Below are positions 1 through 5,842 of a stretch of DNA of 6,978 nt, piece after piece. The stretch lies in assembly GCA_030642025.1 (NCBI GenBank), contig DAOWOO010000070.1:1-6978 (forward strand), written 5' to 3'. The notes beneath the pieces were generated by a model. That model made no database searches and was not told the origin of the DNA. It saw only the letters and a program-made list of their open reading frames with translations. The stretch comes from Candidatus Zixiibacteriota bacterium. GTDB taxonomy: Bacteria; Zixibacteria; MSB-5A5; GN15; PGXB01. The position numbers and the translations under genes were made by a program. How positions within the stretch are numbered: position 1 is the stretch's first letter; each line of letters starts with the position of its first letter.

Positions 1-1
1 C

Positions 2-742
2 ACATTTGTTAGGAATACCACATCTTATATATTTAGTTATGCTCGGACTTCAGTAAATTTAATTAATTGTACATTTTCTGGCAACAGGGGCAGCTTTCTG
101 CTGGATAATGCCGGTGCAATTTTGGAGAATAGTATCATTGCCTTCTCGTATGAATGTCCTTTTGGCTTATATAAACCCTTTGATGAGTATCCCAATGATA
201 TGAGTACTGCTCAACTTCAAAACTGCAACATTTTTCCATATAATTATGATCCTTTCCCCTTTGATACTACTGGCATTGAGGTTGATCTGACAATTAATGG
301 CAACATATCTTTGGACCCCCTCTTCTGCGATACGGCGGAAAGCAATTTTCATCTCGCCGCCAATTCCCCATGCCTGGGTACCGGAACCGATGGAGCCAAT
401 ATCGGCGCTTATGGAGCCGGGTGTGAATCAACCGGTTTCGAGGATGATGACCACCTGAAAGAATACACATTTGATCTGGCTCAAAACTATCCCAATCCTT
501 TCAATCCGACAACATCAATTAAGTATTCTCTATCCAAAAAATCATATGTTTCTATAATCATATATAATCTCTTAGGTCAGCAGATTACATGTCTGGTTAA
601 TAAAACGCAACCAGCAGGAAATCACACGGCTATCTGGGATGGAACCGATTCTGAGGGCAATGAAGTTTCCACCGGTGTCTATTTCTATAATCTTCAGGCT
701 GGCGAATATGTAGAATCTAAGAAGATGTTGTTATTGAAATAG
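2..742 (+). CDS. Secreted parallel beta-helix protein with T9SS type A sorting domain (5' end outside window)
   Basis: The frame is open to the left edge, so this is the 3' part of a longer gene; the TTG at 122 is not a credible start because beta-helix sequence continues upstream of it. Counting from base 2, residues 1-50 carry short right-handed beta-helix coils with the ladder pattern N-C-T-F-S-G-N and A-I-L-E-N-S-I-I. Residues about 100-141 have the usual end of such domains (DPLF..., F-H-L-A-A-N-S-P-C-L-G-T-G, then N-I-G-A-Y-G). An acidic linker leads to the C-terminal domain at about 159-246: Q-N-Y-P-N-P-F-N-P-T-T, I-Y-N-L-L-G-Q, W-D-G-T-D-S-E-G-N, then S-T-G-V-Y-F-Y and final K-K-M-L-L-L-K. 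This is the T9SS type A sorting domain of FCB bacteria, which directs export through the outer membrane and is normally removed at the surface. The ligand or substrate of the beta-helix is unknown. The gene is visibly more AT-rich than those downstream. No clear terminator follows it. Confidence 0.9.
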   Translation, partial: TFVRNTTSYIFSYARTSVNLINCTFSGNRGSFLLDNAGAILENSIIAFSYECPFGLYKPFDEYPNDMSTAQLQNCNIFPYNYDPFPFDTTGIEVDLTINGNISLDPLFCDTAESNFHLAANSPCLGTGTDGANIGAYGAGCESTGFEDDDHLKEYTFDLAQNYPNPFNPTTSIKYSLSKKSYVSIIIYNLLGQQITCLVNKTQPAGNHTAIWDGTDSEGNEVSTGVYFYNLQAGEYVESKKMLLLK

Positions 743-998
743 CAGGGGTAACTCACCAGCCTGACTCAGTACAATTTCCTTACCAAATCAATGTTAATCT
801 TTCTCACCACTACCAATAGAGAAACATAACAAGGAATGAGACAATCATTTTCACTACAAGAGCAACATGACGATATATAAAAAATGAGCAAACGAACCCA
901 TTTTTGTACAATGCATTGGTATTGTGCATGATACAGGTATCACATAATGTTAGGAAGGGACTAAAAAGGGAGTATATGTGTTGAAATTTCATTGTGAA

Positions 999-1166
999 CT
1001 GTCCCGCACCGCAAGCGGATGCGCCACCAATCCAAACCTTGGTGGCACACCCCTTGGGGTGTGTTTCTGTTCCGAAAATACTGTATGCAGCGGGATGGAA
1101 TGCGAGAACCCACCCTCGAGCCCGCTGTGCGGGGATCATCGGACGGGCCACCCTGCCAAGCGTGTT
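999..1166 (+). repeat. GC-rich hairpin-dense island, candidate dispersed repeat or structured RNA
   Basis: Base composition jumps from AT-rich to GC-rich at about 1001 and returns at about 1166. Within it are perfect stems: CCGC/GCGG (1009-1012 with 1015-1018), GCCACCAA/TTGGTGGC (1023-1030 with 1039-1046), CACACCCC/GGGGTGTG (1046-1053 with 1056-1063) and CCCGC/GCGGG (1121-1125 with 1129-1133). Bases 999-1007 can pair with 1090-1098 over 9 bp, with U-G and G-U wobbles at two positions, enclosing the first three hairpins as a multibranch structure. The wobbles would be A-C mismatches in an RNA read from the other strand, which weakly favours a plus-strand RNA. This is all hand folding. Whether it is a genome-wide repeat, an RNA gene or the relic of an inserted element cannot be told from one copy. 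A real protein seems unlikely since several frames on both strands are open at once. Confidence 0.45.
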
Positions 1167-1201
1167 TAATTCATTTTGAATTACGAAGTTCTTATGTAAT
1201 A

Positions 1202-1295
1202 TCACCGCAACAGCAGCATCTTCTTCGAATCCACGAAATCGCCGGCTTTGATACGGTAGAAATATATTGACTTATGGGACAACCTTCTGGCCGCG
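1202..1295 (-). pseudogene. Relic of a T9SS type A sorting domain (C-terminal end only, frameshifted)
   Basis: Read on the minus strand, bases 1267 down to 1202 encode I-Y-F-Y-R-I-K-A-G-D-F-V-D-S-K-K-M-L-L-L-R followed by a TGA stop at 1204-1202. This is the last strand and basic tail of a type A sorting domain and matches the end of the gene at 2-742 position by position (V-Y-F-Y-N-L-Q-A-G-E-Y-V-E-S-K-K-M-L-L-L-K). Just upstream on the same strand, 1295-1278 encode R-G-Q-K-V-V, a usual lead-in to the final hairpin, but in a different frame; about 10 bases (1277-1268) separate the two where six would be expected. The rest of the domain and any passenger domain are absent from the AT-rich sequence up to 1358. 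I read this as the decayed 3' end of a reverse-strand gene. Confidence 0.75.
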
Positions 1296-1358
1296 CACAT
1301 AAAATAATAGGATTATTTATATTTGATTTTAGCCGAGTAAGATTCTTATTTTATAGAT

Positions 1359-2033
1359 ATGGGTTTATCTTCATTAAAAGATCATCTTGAGAAGTTATCA
1401 TTTGCAAAAAATGCCGCTCTATTCGGAGTCTGCCGGGTTGATGATCTTCGGGATAATTTCCATCCTGAAATCAAAACGGCATCAAAGAGCCTTGGGACAG
1501 CTATATCAATAGGCGTTGCTCTTTCACCAGCAGTGATGAATACAATAGACAACCACCCCAATATGTTATATAAGGCGCATTACCAGCAGGTGAATCATAC
1601 TTTAAACGATATAGCCTTTGCCGTTGCCGTGGAAATTGCTCATCACGACGGTAAGGCGATACCGATACCGGCCTCACAAATAGTCCACTGGAAACCGATG
1701 CGGGCGCATCTGTCGCACCGGGAAATCGCCTGCAAGGCCGGGCTGGGCTGGCGTGGGAGAAATAACCTCCTAGTGACCAAAAAGCATGGCTCGCAGGTAC
1801 GGCTGGTAACGGTCCTGACCGACCTTGAACTGGAGCCGGACAATCCGAGTGAGCTTGATTGCGGCGACTGCCATGCCTGCCTTGACGCCTGCCCGGTCGG
1901 CGCTATTTCAGAAATAGTTGATGATTTCAATTTAGGCAGATGTTATGAGCAGGTTGACAAGTTTTCCAAACAGAATAACTACGGACATCTTATCTGCGGA
2001 TTGTGCCTTAAAGCATGTCCGGGGAGCGAGTGA
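1359..2033 (+). CDS. QueG-like double [4Fe-4S] cluster protein, short divergent paralog
   Basis: The 224-residue product resembles the core of epoxyqueuosine reductase (QueG, a cobalamin and iron-sulfur enzyme completing queuosine on tRNA) and related double-cluster reductases. Residues 1-165 match the DUF1730/QueG-type region, including the signature A-G-L-G-W-R-G-R-N-N-L-L at 127-138. Residues 168-220 form a ferredoxin module: C168, C171, C174 and C178-Pro, then C195, C213, C216 and C220-Pro, enough for two [4Fe-4S] clusters. It ends right after the last cluster, whereas QueG proteins usually exceed 300 residues and continue into a HEAT-like tail. The QueG motif around the catalytic Asp (D-[ST]-x-P ahead of A-G-L-G-W) is not visible; the matching stretch reads I-V-H-W-K-P-M-R. 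Epoxyqueuosine reductase activity is therefore doubtful and no symbol is given. An in-frame TAA at 1338-1340 leaves the ATG at 1359 as the only plausible start, though its Shine-Dalgarno is poor. The next gene starts 2 bases after the stop. Confidence 0.8.
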   Translation: MGLSSLKDHLEKLSFAKNAALFGVCRVDDLRDNFHPEIKTASKSLGTAISIGVALSPAVMNTIDNHPNMLYKAHYQQVNHTLNDIAFAVAVEIAHHDGKAIPIPASQIVHWKPMRAHLSHREIACKAGLGWRGRNNLLVTKKHGSQVRLVTVLTDLELEPDNPSELDCGDCHACLDACPVGAISEIVDDFNLGRCYEQVDKFSKQNNYGHLICGLCLKACPGSE

Positions 2034-2038
2034 TTATG
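2021..2038 (+). promoter_or_regulatory. Ribosome binding site and start of the DUF4416 gene
   Basis: GGGGAG at 2021-2026 lies 9 bases before the ATG at 2036. This favours 2036 over the in-frame ATG at 2015, which lies inside the preceding gene and would add seven residues. With this choice the upstream stop (2031-2033) and the new ATG are separated by two bases, a typical translational coupling arrangement. Confidence 0.7.
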
Positions 2039-2584
2039 GGACGAATTATAAAACCTTTACCCGGACGGCTGATTCTTTCGGCGATTTATTCAATCCTGGG
2101 GCCGATGCTCGATGCTATTCTGGCGATTGAAAAAAAATACGGTCATGTGGAAATCGAAACCGATGAAATCGATTTTCTTCATACAAAGTATTACCGCGAG
2201 GAAATGGGCGACAATCTCAAACGCAAATTCTTTGCCTTTGAAAAACCGATTGAGCGCGATCAGTTGGCCGATCTAAAAATATGGACCAATCGACTGGAGG
2301 AAAAACACGGTAAAAAATCGGGAGATTTTGTTTTTCGCAAAGTCAATCTCGACCCGGGTATCTTAACACCGGCCAATCTGGTTCTGGCAACAACCAAGGA
2401 TTATTCGCATCGTGTTTATCTCAAAGATGGTATTTTCGCCGAGGTTACCTTGATGTACCGGAAGAAGAATTTCGTTCCGCTTCCATGGACTTATCCCGAC
2501 TACTGCGAACCGGAGATACTTGAATTTTTCCACCGTGTCAGGGAGTCAATGATGACGCAGACGCCCGCAGGGCTGGATAATTGA
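2036..2584 (+). CDS. DUF4416 family protein
   Basis: The 182-residue product fits the DUF4416 family: a helix-rich N-terminus (L-D-A-I-L-A-I-E-K-K-Y-G), then D-F-L-H-T-K-Y-Y-R-E-E-M-G, L-K-R-K-F-F-A-F-E-K, R-K-V-N-L-D-P-G-I-L-T, L-V-L-A-T-T-K-D-Y-S-H-R, a G-I-F-A-E-V-T-L-M-Y-R-K strand and P-L-P-W-T-Y-P-D-Y. These blocks run in family order over nearly the whole length, so the gene looks intact and of normal size. The biochemical role of the family is not known to me. There is no signal peptide or membrane segment, so the protein is expected in the cytoplasm. It is translationally coupled to the QueG-like gene, implying coordinated amounts and perhaps a shared process. No rho-independent terminator is seen after it; the next gene starts 85 bases on. 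Confidence 0.85.
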   Translation: MGRIIKPLPGRLILSAIYSILGPMLDAILAIEKKYGHVEIETDEIDFLHTKYYREEMGDNLKRKFFAFEKPIERDQLADLKIWTNRLEEKHGKKSGDFVFRKVNLDPGILTPANLVLATTKDYSHRVYLKDGIFAEVTLMYRKKNFVPLPWTYPDYCEPEILEFFHRVRESMMTQTPAGLDN

Positions 2585-2669
2585 ATGCCGGCGGGGCTGA
2601 ACATATATTCGGCTCAATCGTAGTTAAGAGTAACGGAAATACCAATTCTCTTACCACAGGGAGAGCAAT

Positions 2670-4262
2670 ATGTGTAGGCGTAAATCCATATTACTGGCCA
2701 TATTGGTGTTAGCGGTCTTTCTGATAGTCGCGGCCGGGACCGCGGCTTTGGCTTCACCATCCGAGTTCTGGGGCAAGCTTGAACCGGGCCCGTACGGTAT
2801 CGGCTTCAGGACCGTAGAAAAATATGACTACTCGCGGACATTCGGGGATAAGCGCGACTATTTCGGCAACCCTCTCCCCGGCGAAAAAGCAAGGCCGATA
2901 CAAATTTGCACCTGGTACCCGGCCAATACTTCTGATGAAGATGTTCCAATAACGTATGCCGAGTATGCCTATTCGTACCCCGAAGATGAAAGCTTTATCA
3001 GAGTGCTGGCCGCCATTCAGAATCGGGAAATCGGCCTGATTCAGAGTTTTATCGGCGGCAACCGCGGTTTTGTAATGGACCTTTTCAACCGACCGGTAGC
3101 GGCGGTGAGAAACGCCGAACCGTATGACAGCGCTTTCCCGCTGATTATTTATCATCCCCAGTTTCAAACCTGCATTTCTGAGAATGCCGTCCTGTGCGAA
3201 TACCTGGCCTCGTACGGTTTCGTGGTGGCCACGTCGCATCCGATGGGAATGCACCGCATCAGCCCTGATTTTGACCAGGCGGGGATGCTTACCGCAATGC
3301 GCGACCGCGAATTCGTCGCCGCGTTTATGCGTGACCGGCCCGGGGTTGATTACGACCGTATCGGATTGCTGGGTTCCGCCGCCGGAGGCGGGTCGGCCCT
3401 GTTGATGCAAATGAGAAACAACAGTATCGGGGCCGTGGCCGGTATCGGGGGATCATTTACCGAGACAATATTAACCGACCTGATAAGTCAAAACGCATAC
3501 TTCGACATCAGCCGGGCTGTTGTACCTGTCATGCAGTTATATCCGAACACGCGGCCGTCTGAGGATACGGCCTTTTTTGCATCGCTGAAATATGCACCAC
3601 GTTATTCATATTCCTATACCGGTCTGACTCCCGCTAATTTCGTGCAGATCGGGACAATCCGGTGTATGCTTCCCGACAGTTCCGGAAATATCGGCATTAT
3701 CAGAGACCAGGGTTATGAGGCGGTCTGCCGGCGGGTCTTTCATTTCTTCAACGCCACATTGAATAACAGTGAACAGAGCCTGGCCATGCTCGAAGATAAT
3801 ATCAAAGACACGGCCATCAGACCCGATGCATATACGTACAGCTATTATGATGCCACCGAGCGTCCACCATCACGGGATCAGTTTGTCAGTATTTTAAGAG
3901 AGCGGGGTGTGAGTACCGCCGTTGAGATTTTCGATAAATTCAGGGCCATAGATTCCAGTCTAATCCTGTTCAATGAACCATATTTGAATTACATGGGATA
4001 CCAAAACCTGCAATCGGGGCGCACTACCGATGCGTTACATCTATTCCGGATGAATGCTGAAACATATCCACAATCACCCAATGTATGGGACAGCTACGCC
4101 GACGGCTGTTTGGCCGCCGCCGATACGGCGCAGGCGATATTATGTTATCAGAAAGTACTGGAAGCGCTGTCAGGCGATACCAATATCGATGAACAGTTGC
4201 GAGCAACCCTCAAACAGAATGCCGAGCGGGGTTTGCAGAATCTTAAAATCGATCAAAAATAA
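2670..4262 (+). CDS. Exported alpha/beta-hydrolase-fold protein with TPR-like tail, catalytic residues degenerate
   Basis: The 530-residue product starts with a Sec signal peptide (basic M-C-R-R-K, hydrophobic 7-27, likely cut after A-L-A at 28). Residues 35-85 contain G-P-Y-G-I-G-F, Y-D-Y-S-R-T-F and R-P-I-Q-I-C-T-W-Y-P-A, the usual entry to PAF-acetylhydrolase/dienelactone-hydrolase-like proteins. P-L-I-I-Y-H-P at 157-163 is the oxyanion-side strand, and L-A-S-Y-G-F-V-V-A-T-S-H-P at 179-191 is also typical. The nucleophile elbow reads G232-L-L-G-S-A-A-G-G240. Aligned to G-x-x-G-H-S-x-G-G, the catalytic Ser position is Ala237, with Ser236 one residue early. Near the expected histidine (H-x-x-F) the protein has P-A-N-F at 321-324. 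It may thus be a non-catalytic or changed hydrolase. Residues about 436-500 form two TPR-like helix pairs (L-N-Y-M-G-Y-Q-N-L-Q-S-G-R; A-L-H-L-F-R-M-N-A-E-T-Y-P), suggesting protein contacts. Shine-Dalgarno GGGAGAG at 2659-2665 supports the ATG. An aldo/keto reductase gene follows after 22 bases, likely in one operon. Confidence 0.8.
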   Translation: MCRRKSILLAILVLAVFLIVAAGTAALASPSEFWGKLEPGPYGIGFRTVEKYDYSRTFGDKRDYFGNPLPGEKARPIQICTWYPANTSDEDVPITYAEYAYSYPEDESFIRVLAAIQNREIGLIQSFIGGNRGFVMDLFNRPVAAVRNAEPYDSAFPLIIYHPQFQTCISENAVLCEYLASYGFVVATSHPMGMHRISPDFDQAGMLTAMRDREFVAAFMRDRPGVDYDRIGLLGSAAGGGSALLMQMRNNSIGAVAGIGGSFTETILTDLISQNAYFDISRAVVPVMQLYPNTRPSEDTAFFASLKYAPRYSYSYTGLTPANFVQIGTIRCMLPDSSGNIGIIRDQGYEAVCRRVFHFFNATLNNSEQSLAMLEDNIKDTAIRPDAYTYSYYDATERPPSRDQFVSILRERGVSTAVEIFDKFRAIDSSLILFNEPYLNYMGYQNLQSGRTTDALHLFRMNAETYPQSPNVWDSYADGCLAAADTAQAILCYQKVLEALSGDTNIDEQLRATLKQNAERGLQNLKIDQK

Positions 4263-4284
4263 TTGACTCCCAAAGGAGGATAAA

Positions 4285-5496
4285 ATGCAGGAAAGAAAAA
4301 CCGAATGCACCCGCCGCGGTTTTCTGGGAACGGCCGCAACGGGACTGGTTGCCGCCGGACTGGCAACTCTGGCTCCGGGCCGGCTGACAGCCGATGAAAC
4401 AGAAAGCGCCAAAAAGGATATAATTACACGAAAACTGGGCAAATCAAATATCAGTGTTCCGATTATAAGCATGGGCGTCATGAACGCCAATAATCCCGGT
4501 ATAGTCCAGGCATCATATGAAAAGGGGGTCCGGCATTTTGATACTGCCGCCTATTATCAGTTCGGGCGCAATGAGCAGATGGTCGGGACGGTTATCAAGA
4601 AAATGGGCGTCCGCGACAAGGTAATAATCGGAACCAAGATATATACGTCCCAGCAAAGAGTCACAGACCCCAAAGAAGCCAAAAAGAAATTTATCAAGAT
4701 GGCCGAGGGAAGCTTGAACCGCCTTAAGACCGATTATGTCGATATACTGTATCTGCACGATGTATCCGATCCGGCCGACTTTACCAATCCCGGCGTAATT
4801 GAGGCTTTGAATACTCTCAAAGATCAGAAAAAGATAAAATTGGCGGCCGTGGCAACACATTCGAACATGGCCGGGGTAATAAACGAAGTGATAAAAGGCG
4901 GCTTTTATGATGTCGTTCTTACCGCTGTCAACTTCACCATGGCCGATGATGCCGAAATGATGAAAGCCATAAGCGATGCCTCGAAAAAGGGTATCGGCAT
5001 AATCGGTATGAAAAACATGGCGGGCGGTTCCCGCTGGCCCAACCCGGAAACCCGCCGAAATTACAGCAGCAAAACGATTGCAAAAGCGGCCCTGAAATGG
5101 GTGCTGCACCACGAGAGTATAACCACCTGCATCCCCGGATACGACAATCACGAGCATCTTGAACAGAATTTTGAAGTAGCCTATGATCTGGAATATTCCG
5201 ATGAGGAGAGTAAATTCCTGACTGATAATGACATTGCATTAGGGGTTGGCTTCTGCCGCCAGTGTAAAAAATGTCTGGCCTCCTGCCCCAACGACGCCGA
5301 CGTGCCGACTCTGATGCGGGTGCATATGTACGCCGCGCAGTATGCCAATTTTCAGCACGCCCGCCAGACCCTTAATGATATCCCGAAACAAAACGGCCTG
5401 GCCAACTGCTTGCTATGCACCACCTGTACGGCTGAATGCGCCAACACGGTTGATATCGGCCGGAGAATCGACGAATTGAAATTGATTTATGCATGA
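4285..5496 (+). CDS. Tat-exported aldo/keto reductase with C-terminal double [4Fe-4S] ferredoxin module
   Basis: The 403-residue product opens with a twin-arginine signal (T9-R-R-G-F-L-G15) and a hydrophobic stretch to about 31, so it is predicted to be exported folded with its cofactors. Residues 46-310 form an aldo/keto reductase barrel: L-G-K-S-N-I-S-V-P at 51-59, F-D-T-A-A-Y-Y at 85-91, G-T-K at 116-118 and Y-L-H-D at 156-159. These supply the tetrad D86, Y91, K118 and H158, all present. I-P-G-Y-D-N-H-E-H-L-E-Q-N at 283-295 is the cofactor-binding end; it lacks an obvious basic residue for the NADPH 2'-phosphate. The tail has two Cys sets, C324/C327/C330/C334-Pro and C375/C378/C381/C385 followed by N-T-V-D-I, which resembles HdrC/GlpC-type cluster motifs. 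Electrons may thus reach the barrel through iron-sulfur clusters; this is inference, as is the unknown substrate. A strong Shine-Dalgarno (AAAGGAGG, 4272-4279) sits 5 bases before the ATG. The gene lies 22 bases after the exported hydrolase-fold gene and ends before a terminator. Confidence 0.88.
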   Translation: MQERKTECTRRGFLGTAATGLVAAGLATLAPGRLTADETESAKKDIITRKLGKSNISVPIISMGVMNANNPGIVQASYEKGVRHFDTAAYYQFGRNEQMVGTVIKKMGVRDKVIIGTKIYTSQQRVTDPKEAKKKFIKMAEGSLNRLKTDYVDILYLHDVSDPADFTNPGVIEALNTLKDQKKIKLAAVATHSNMAGVINEVIKGGFYDVVLTAVNFTMADDAEMMKAISDASKKGIGIIGMKNMAGGSRWPNPETRRNYSSKTIAKAALKWVLHHESITTCIPGYDNHEHLEQNFEVAYDLEYSDEESKFLTDNDIALGVGFCRQCKKCLASCPNDADVPTLMRVHMYAAQYANFQHARQTLNDIPKQNGLANCLLCTTCTAECANTVDIGRRIDELKLIYA

Positions 5497-5519
5497 TTGT
5501 TCTAAGATGTTAAAATAAT

Positions 5520-5563
5520 ACCGGGTTCTGCGGCCACTAACGCCGTTGCCTAACCCGGTTTTT
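5520..5563 (+). terminator. Rho-independent terminator after the aldo/keto reductase gene
   Basis: ACCGGGTT (5520-5527) pairs perfectly with AACCCGGT (5552-5559) and is followed by a T run (5559-5563). The 24-base loop holds a second stem, CGGC (5531-5534) with GCCG (5542-5545). It lies 23 bases after the stop and closes the hydrolase-fold/aldo-keto reductase unit. Confidence 0.8.
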
Positions 5564-5620
5564 AATTCCGATTACCAGAAAAATTTCCCAAAACAACACC
5601 TGCGCCGGGGCAGATAAGGA

Positions 5621-5666
5621 TCCGCCCGGGCGGACCGCCCACAATGTTTGTAATATTCAATTGTGG
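5621..5666. repeat. GC palindrome followed by an inverted repeat
   Basis: TCCGCCCGGGCGGA (5621-5634) is a perfect 14-base palindrome. Five bases further, CCACAAT (5639-5645) and ATTGTGG (5660-5666) form an inverted repeat with a 14-base AT-rich spacer. Lacking a following T run, neither looks like a terminator; protein-binding sites or RNA stems upstream of mscS are possible. Confidence 0.5.
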
Positions 5667-5730
5667 AACAATCCTGAAATATCACGGTTTATTATTTGAA
5701 ACATCAGGTAAATCTGAAAAGAATTACCAT

Positions 5731-5754
5731 AGACACTATTATAGACACTATTAT
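5731..5754 (+). repeat. 12-base tandem duplication
   Basis: AGACACTATTAT occurs twice head to tail, at 5731-5742 and 5743-5754, without mismatch. It is about 90 bases before the mscS start. It could be a pair of regulator sites about one helical turn apart or a simple replication slippage product. Confidence 0.7.
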
Positions 5755-5842
5755 TGTCCTATTATGCTGAAATAAGGCTGAAACCGGATTCTGGAATTAT
5801 AAAAATAATTGGGCTGAATAAACTAACTGAAAGAGGAGAGAC

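Larger units (their letters stand above)
743..1358. other. Long stretch without an intact gene
   Basis: About 616 bases separate the beta-helix gene from the QueG-like gene. Bases 743-998 are AT-rich and hold little beyond a 14-base palindrome at 929-942 (TGATAC, AG, GTATCA). Bases 999-1166 are a GC-rich structured island and 1202-1295 a reverse-strand relic of a sorting domain; both are listed separately. Bases 1296-1358 are AT-rich and must contain the promoter and leader of the next gene if it is the first of its transcript, but I see no convincing promoter. Open frames across the GC-rich part occur on both strands and overlap each other; none has a Shine-Dalgarno site or a recognisable product. 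Confidence 0.7.
5564..5842. other. Non-coding leader upstream of the MscS gene
   Basis: No gene is seen between the terminator and the mscS start. The stretch contains a perfect 14-base GC palindrome (5621-5634), an inverted repeat (5639-5645 with 5660-5666) and a 12-base tandem duplication (5731-5754), listed separately. The mscS promoter should lie here, but no -35/-10 pair stands out. A short open frame beginning at about 5754 runs over the mscS start in another frame and has no ribosome binding site. Confidence 0.6.

Noticed and set aside
122..742. Start of the beta-helix gene at the TTG at 122
   Set aside because: The same frame is open to the left edge and encodes further beta-helix coils, so the true start lies outside the window.
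810..1270. Overlapping open frames on both strands across the GC-rich island
   Set aside because: They overlap in several frames at once, lack Shine-Dalgarno sites and resemble no known protein. The minus-strand one begins at a GTG that overlaps the stop of the sorting-domain relic by two bases. Lack of stops is expected in GC-rich DNA.
1267..1305. Promoter from TTGACT (1267-1272) and TAAAAT (1300-1305)
   Set aside because: The spacing is 27 bases, far from the usual 17, and TTGACT overlaps the end of the sorting-domain relic.
2015..2035. Earlier start of the DUF4416 gene at 2015
   Set aside because: It lies inside the preceding gene without a Shine-Dalgarno, while the ATG at 2036 has GGGGAG at good distance.
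2625..2653. Inverted repeat TAAGAG/CTCTTA ahead of the hydrolase-fold gene as a terminator
   Set aside because: The stem is only six bases, the loop is 17 bases and no T run follows.
2754..3410. Long minus-strand open frame within the hydrolase-fold gene
   Set aside because: It mirrors the codon pattern of the plus-strand gene, has no recognisable domain and no ribosome binding site.
4513..5157. Minus-strand open frame within the aldo/keto reductase gene
   Set aside because: The plus-strand gene has clear family motifs over the whole span; the reverse frame is a shadow.
5731..5754. CRISPR-like repeat
   Set aside because: There are only two 12-base copies directly adjacent with no spacer; no array occurs anywhere in the window.
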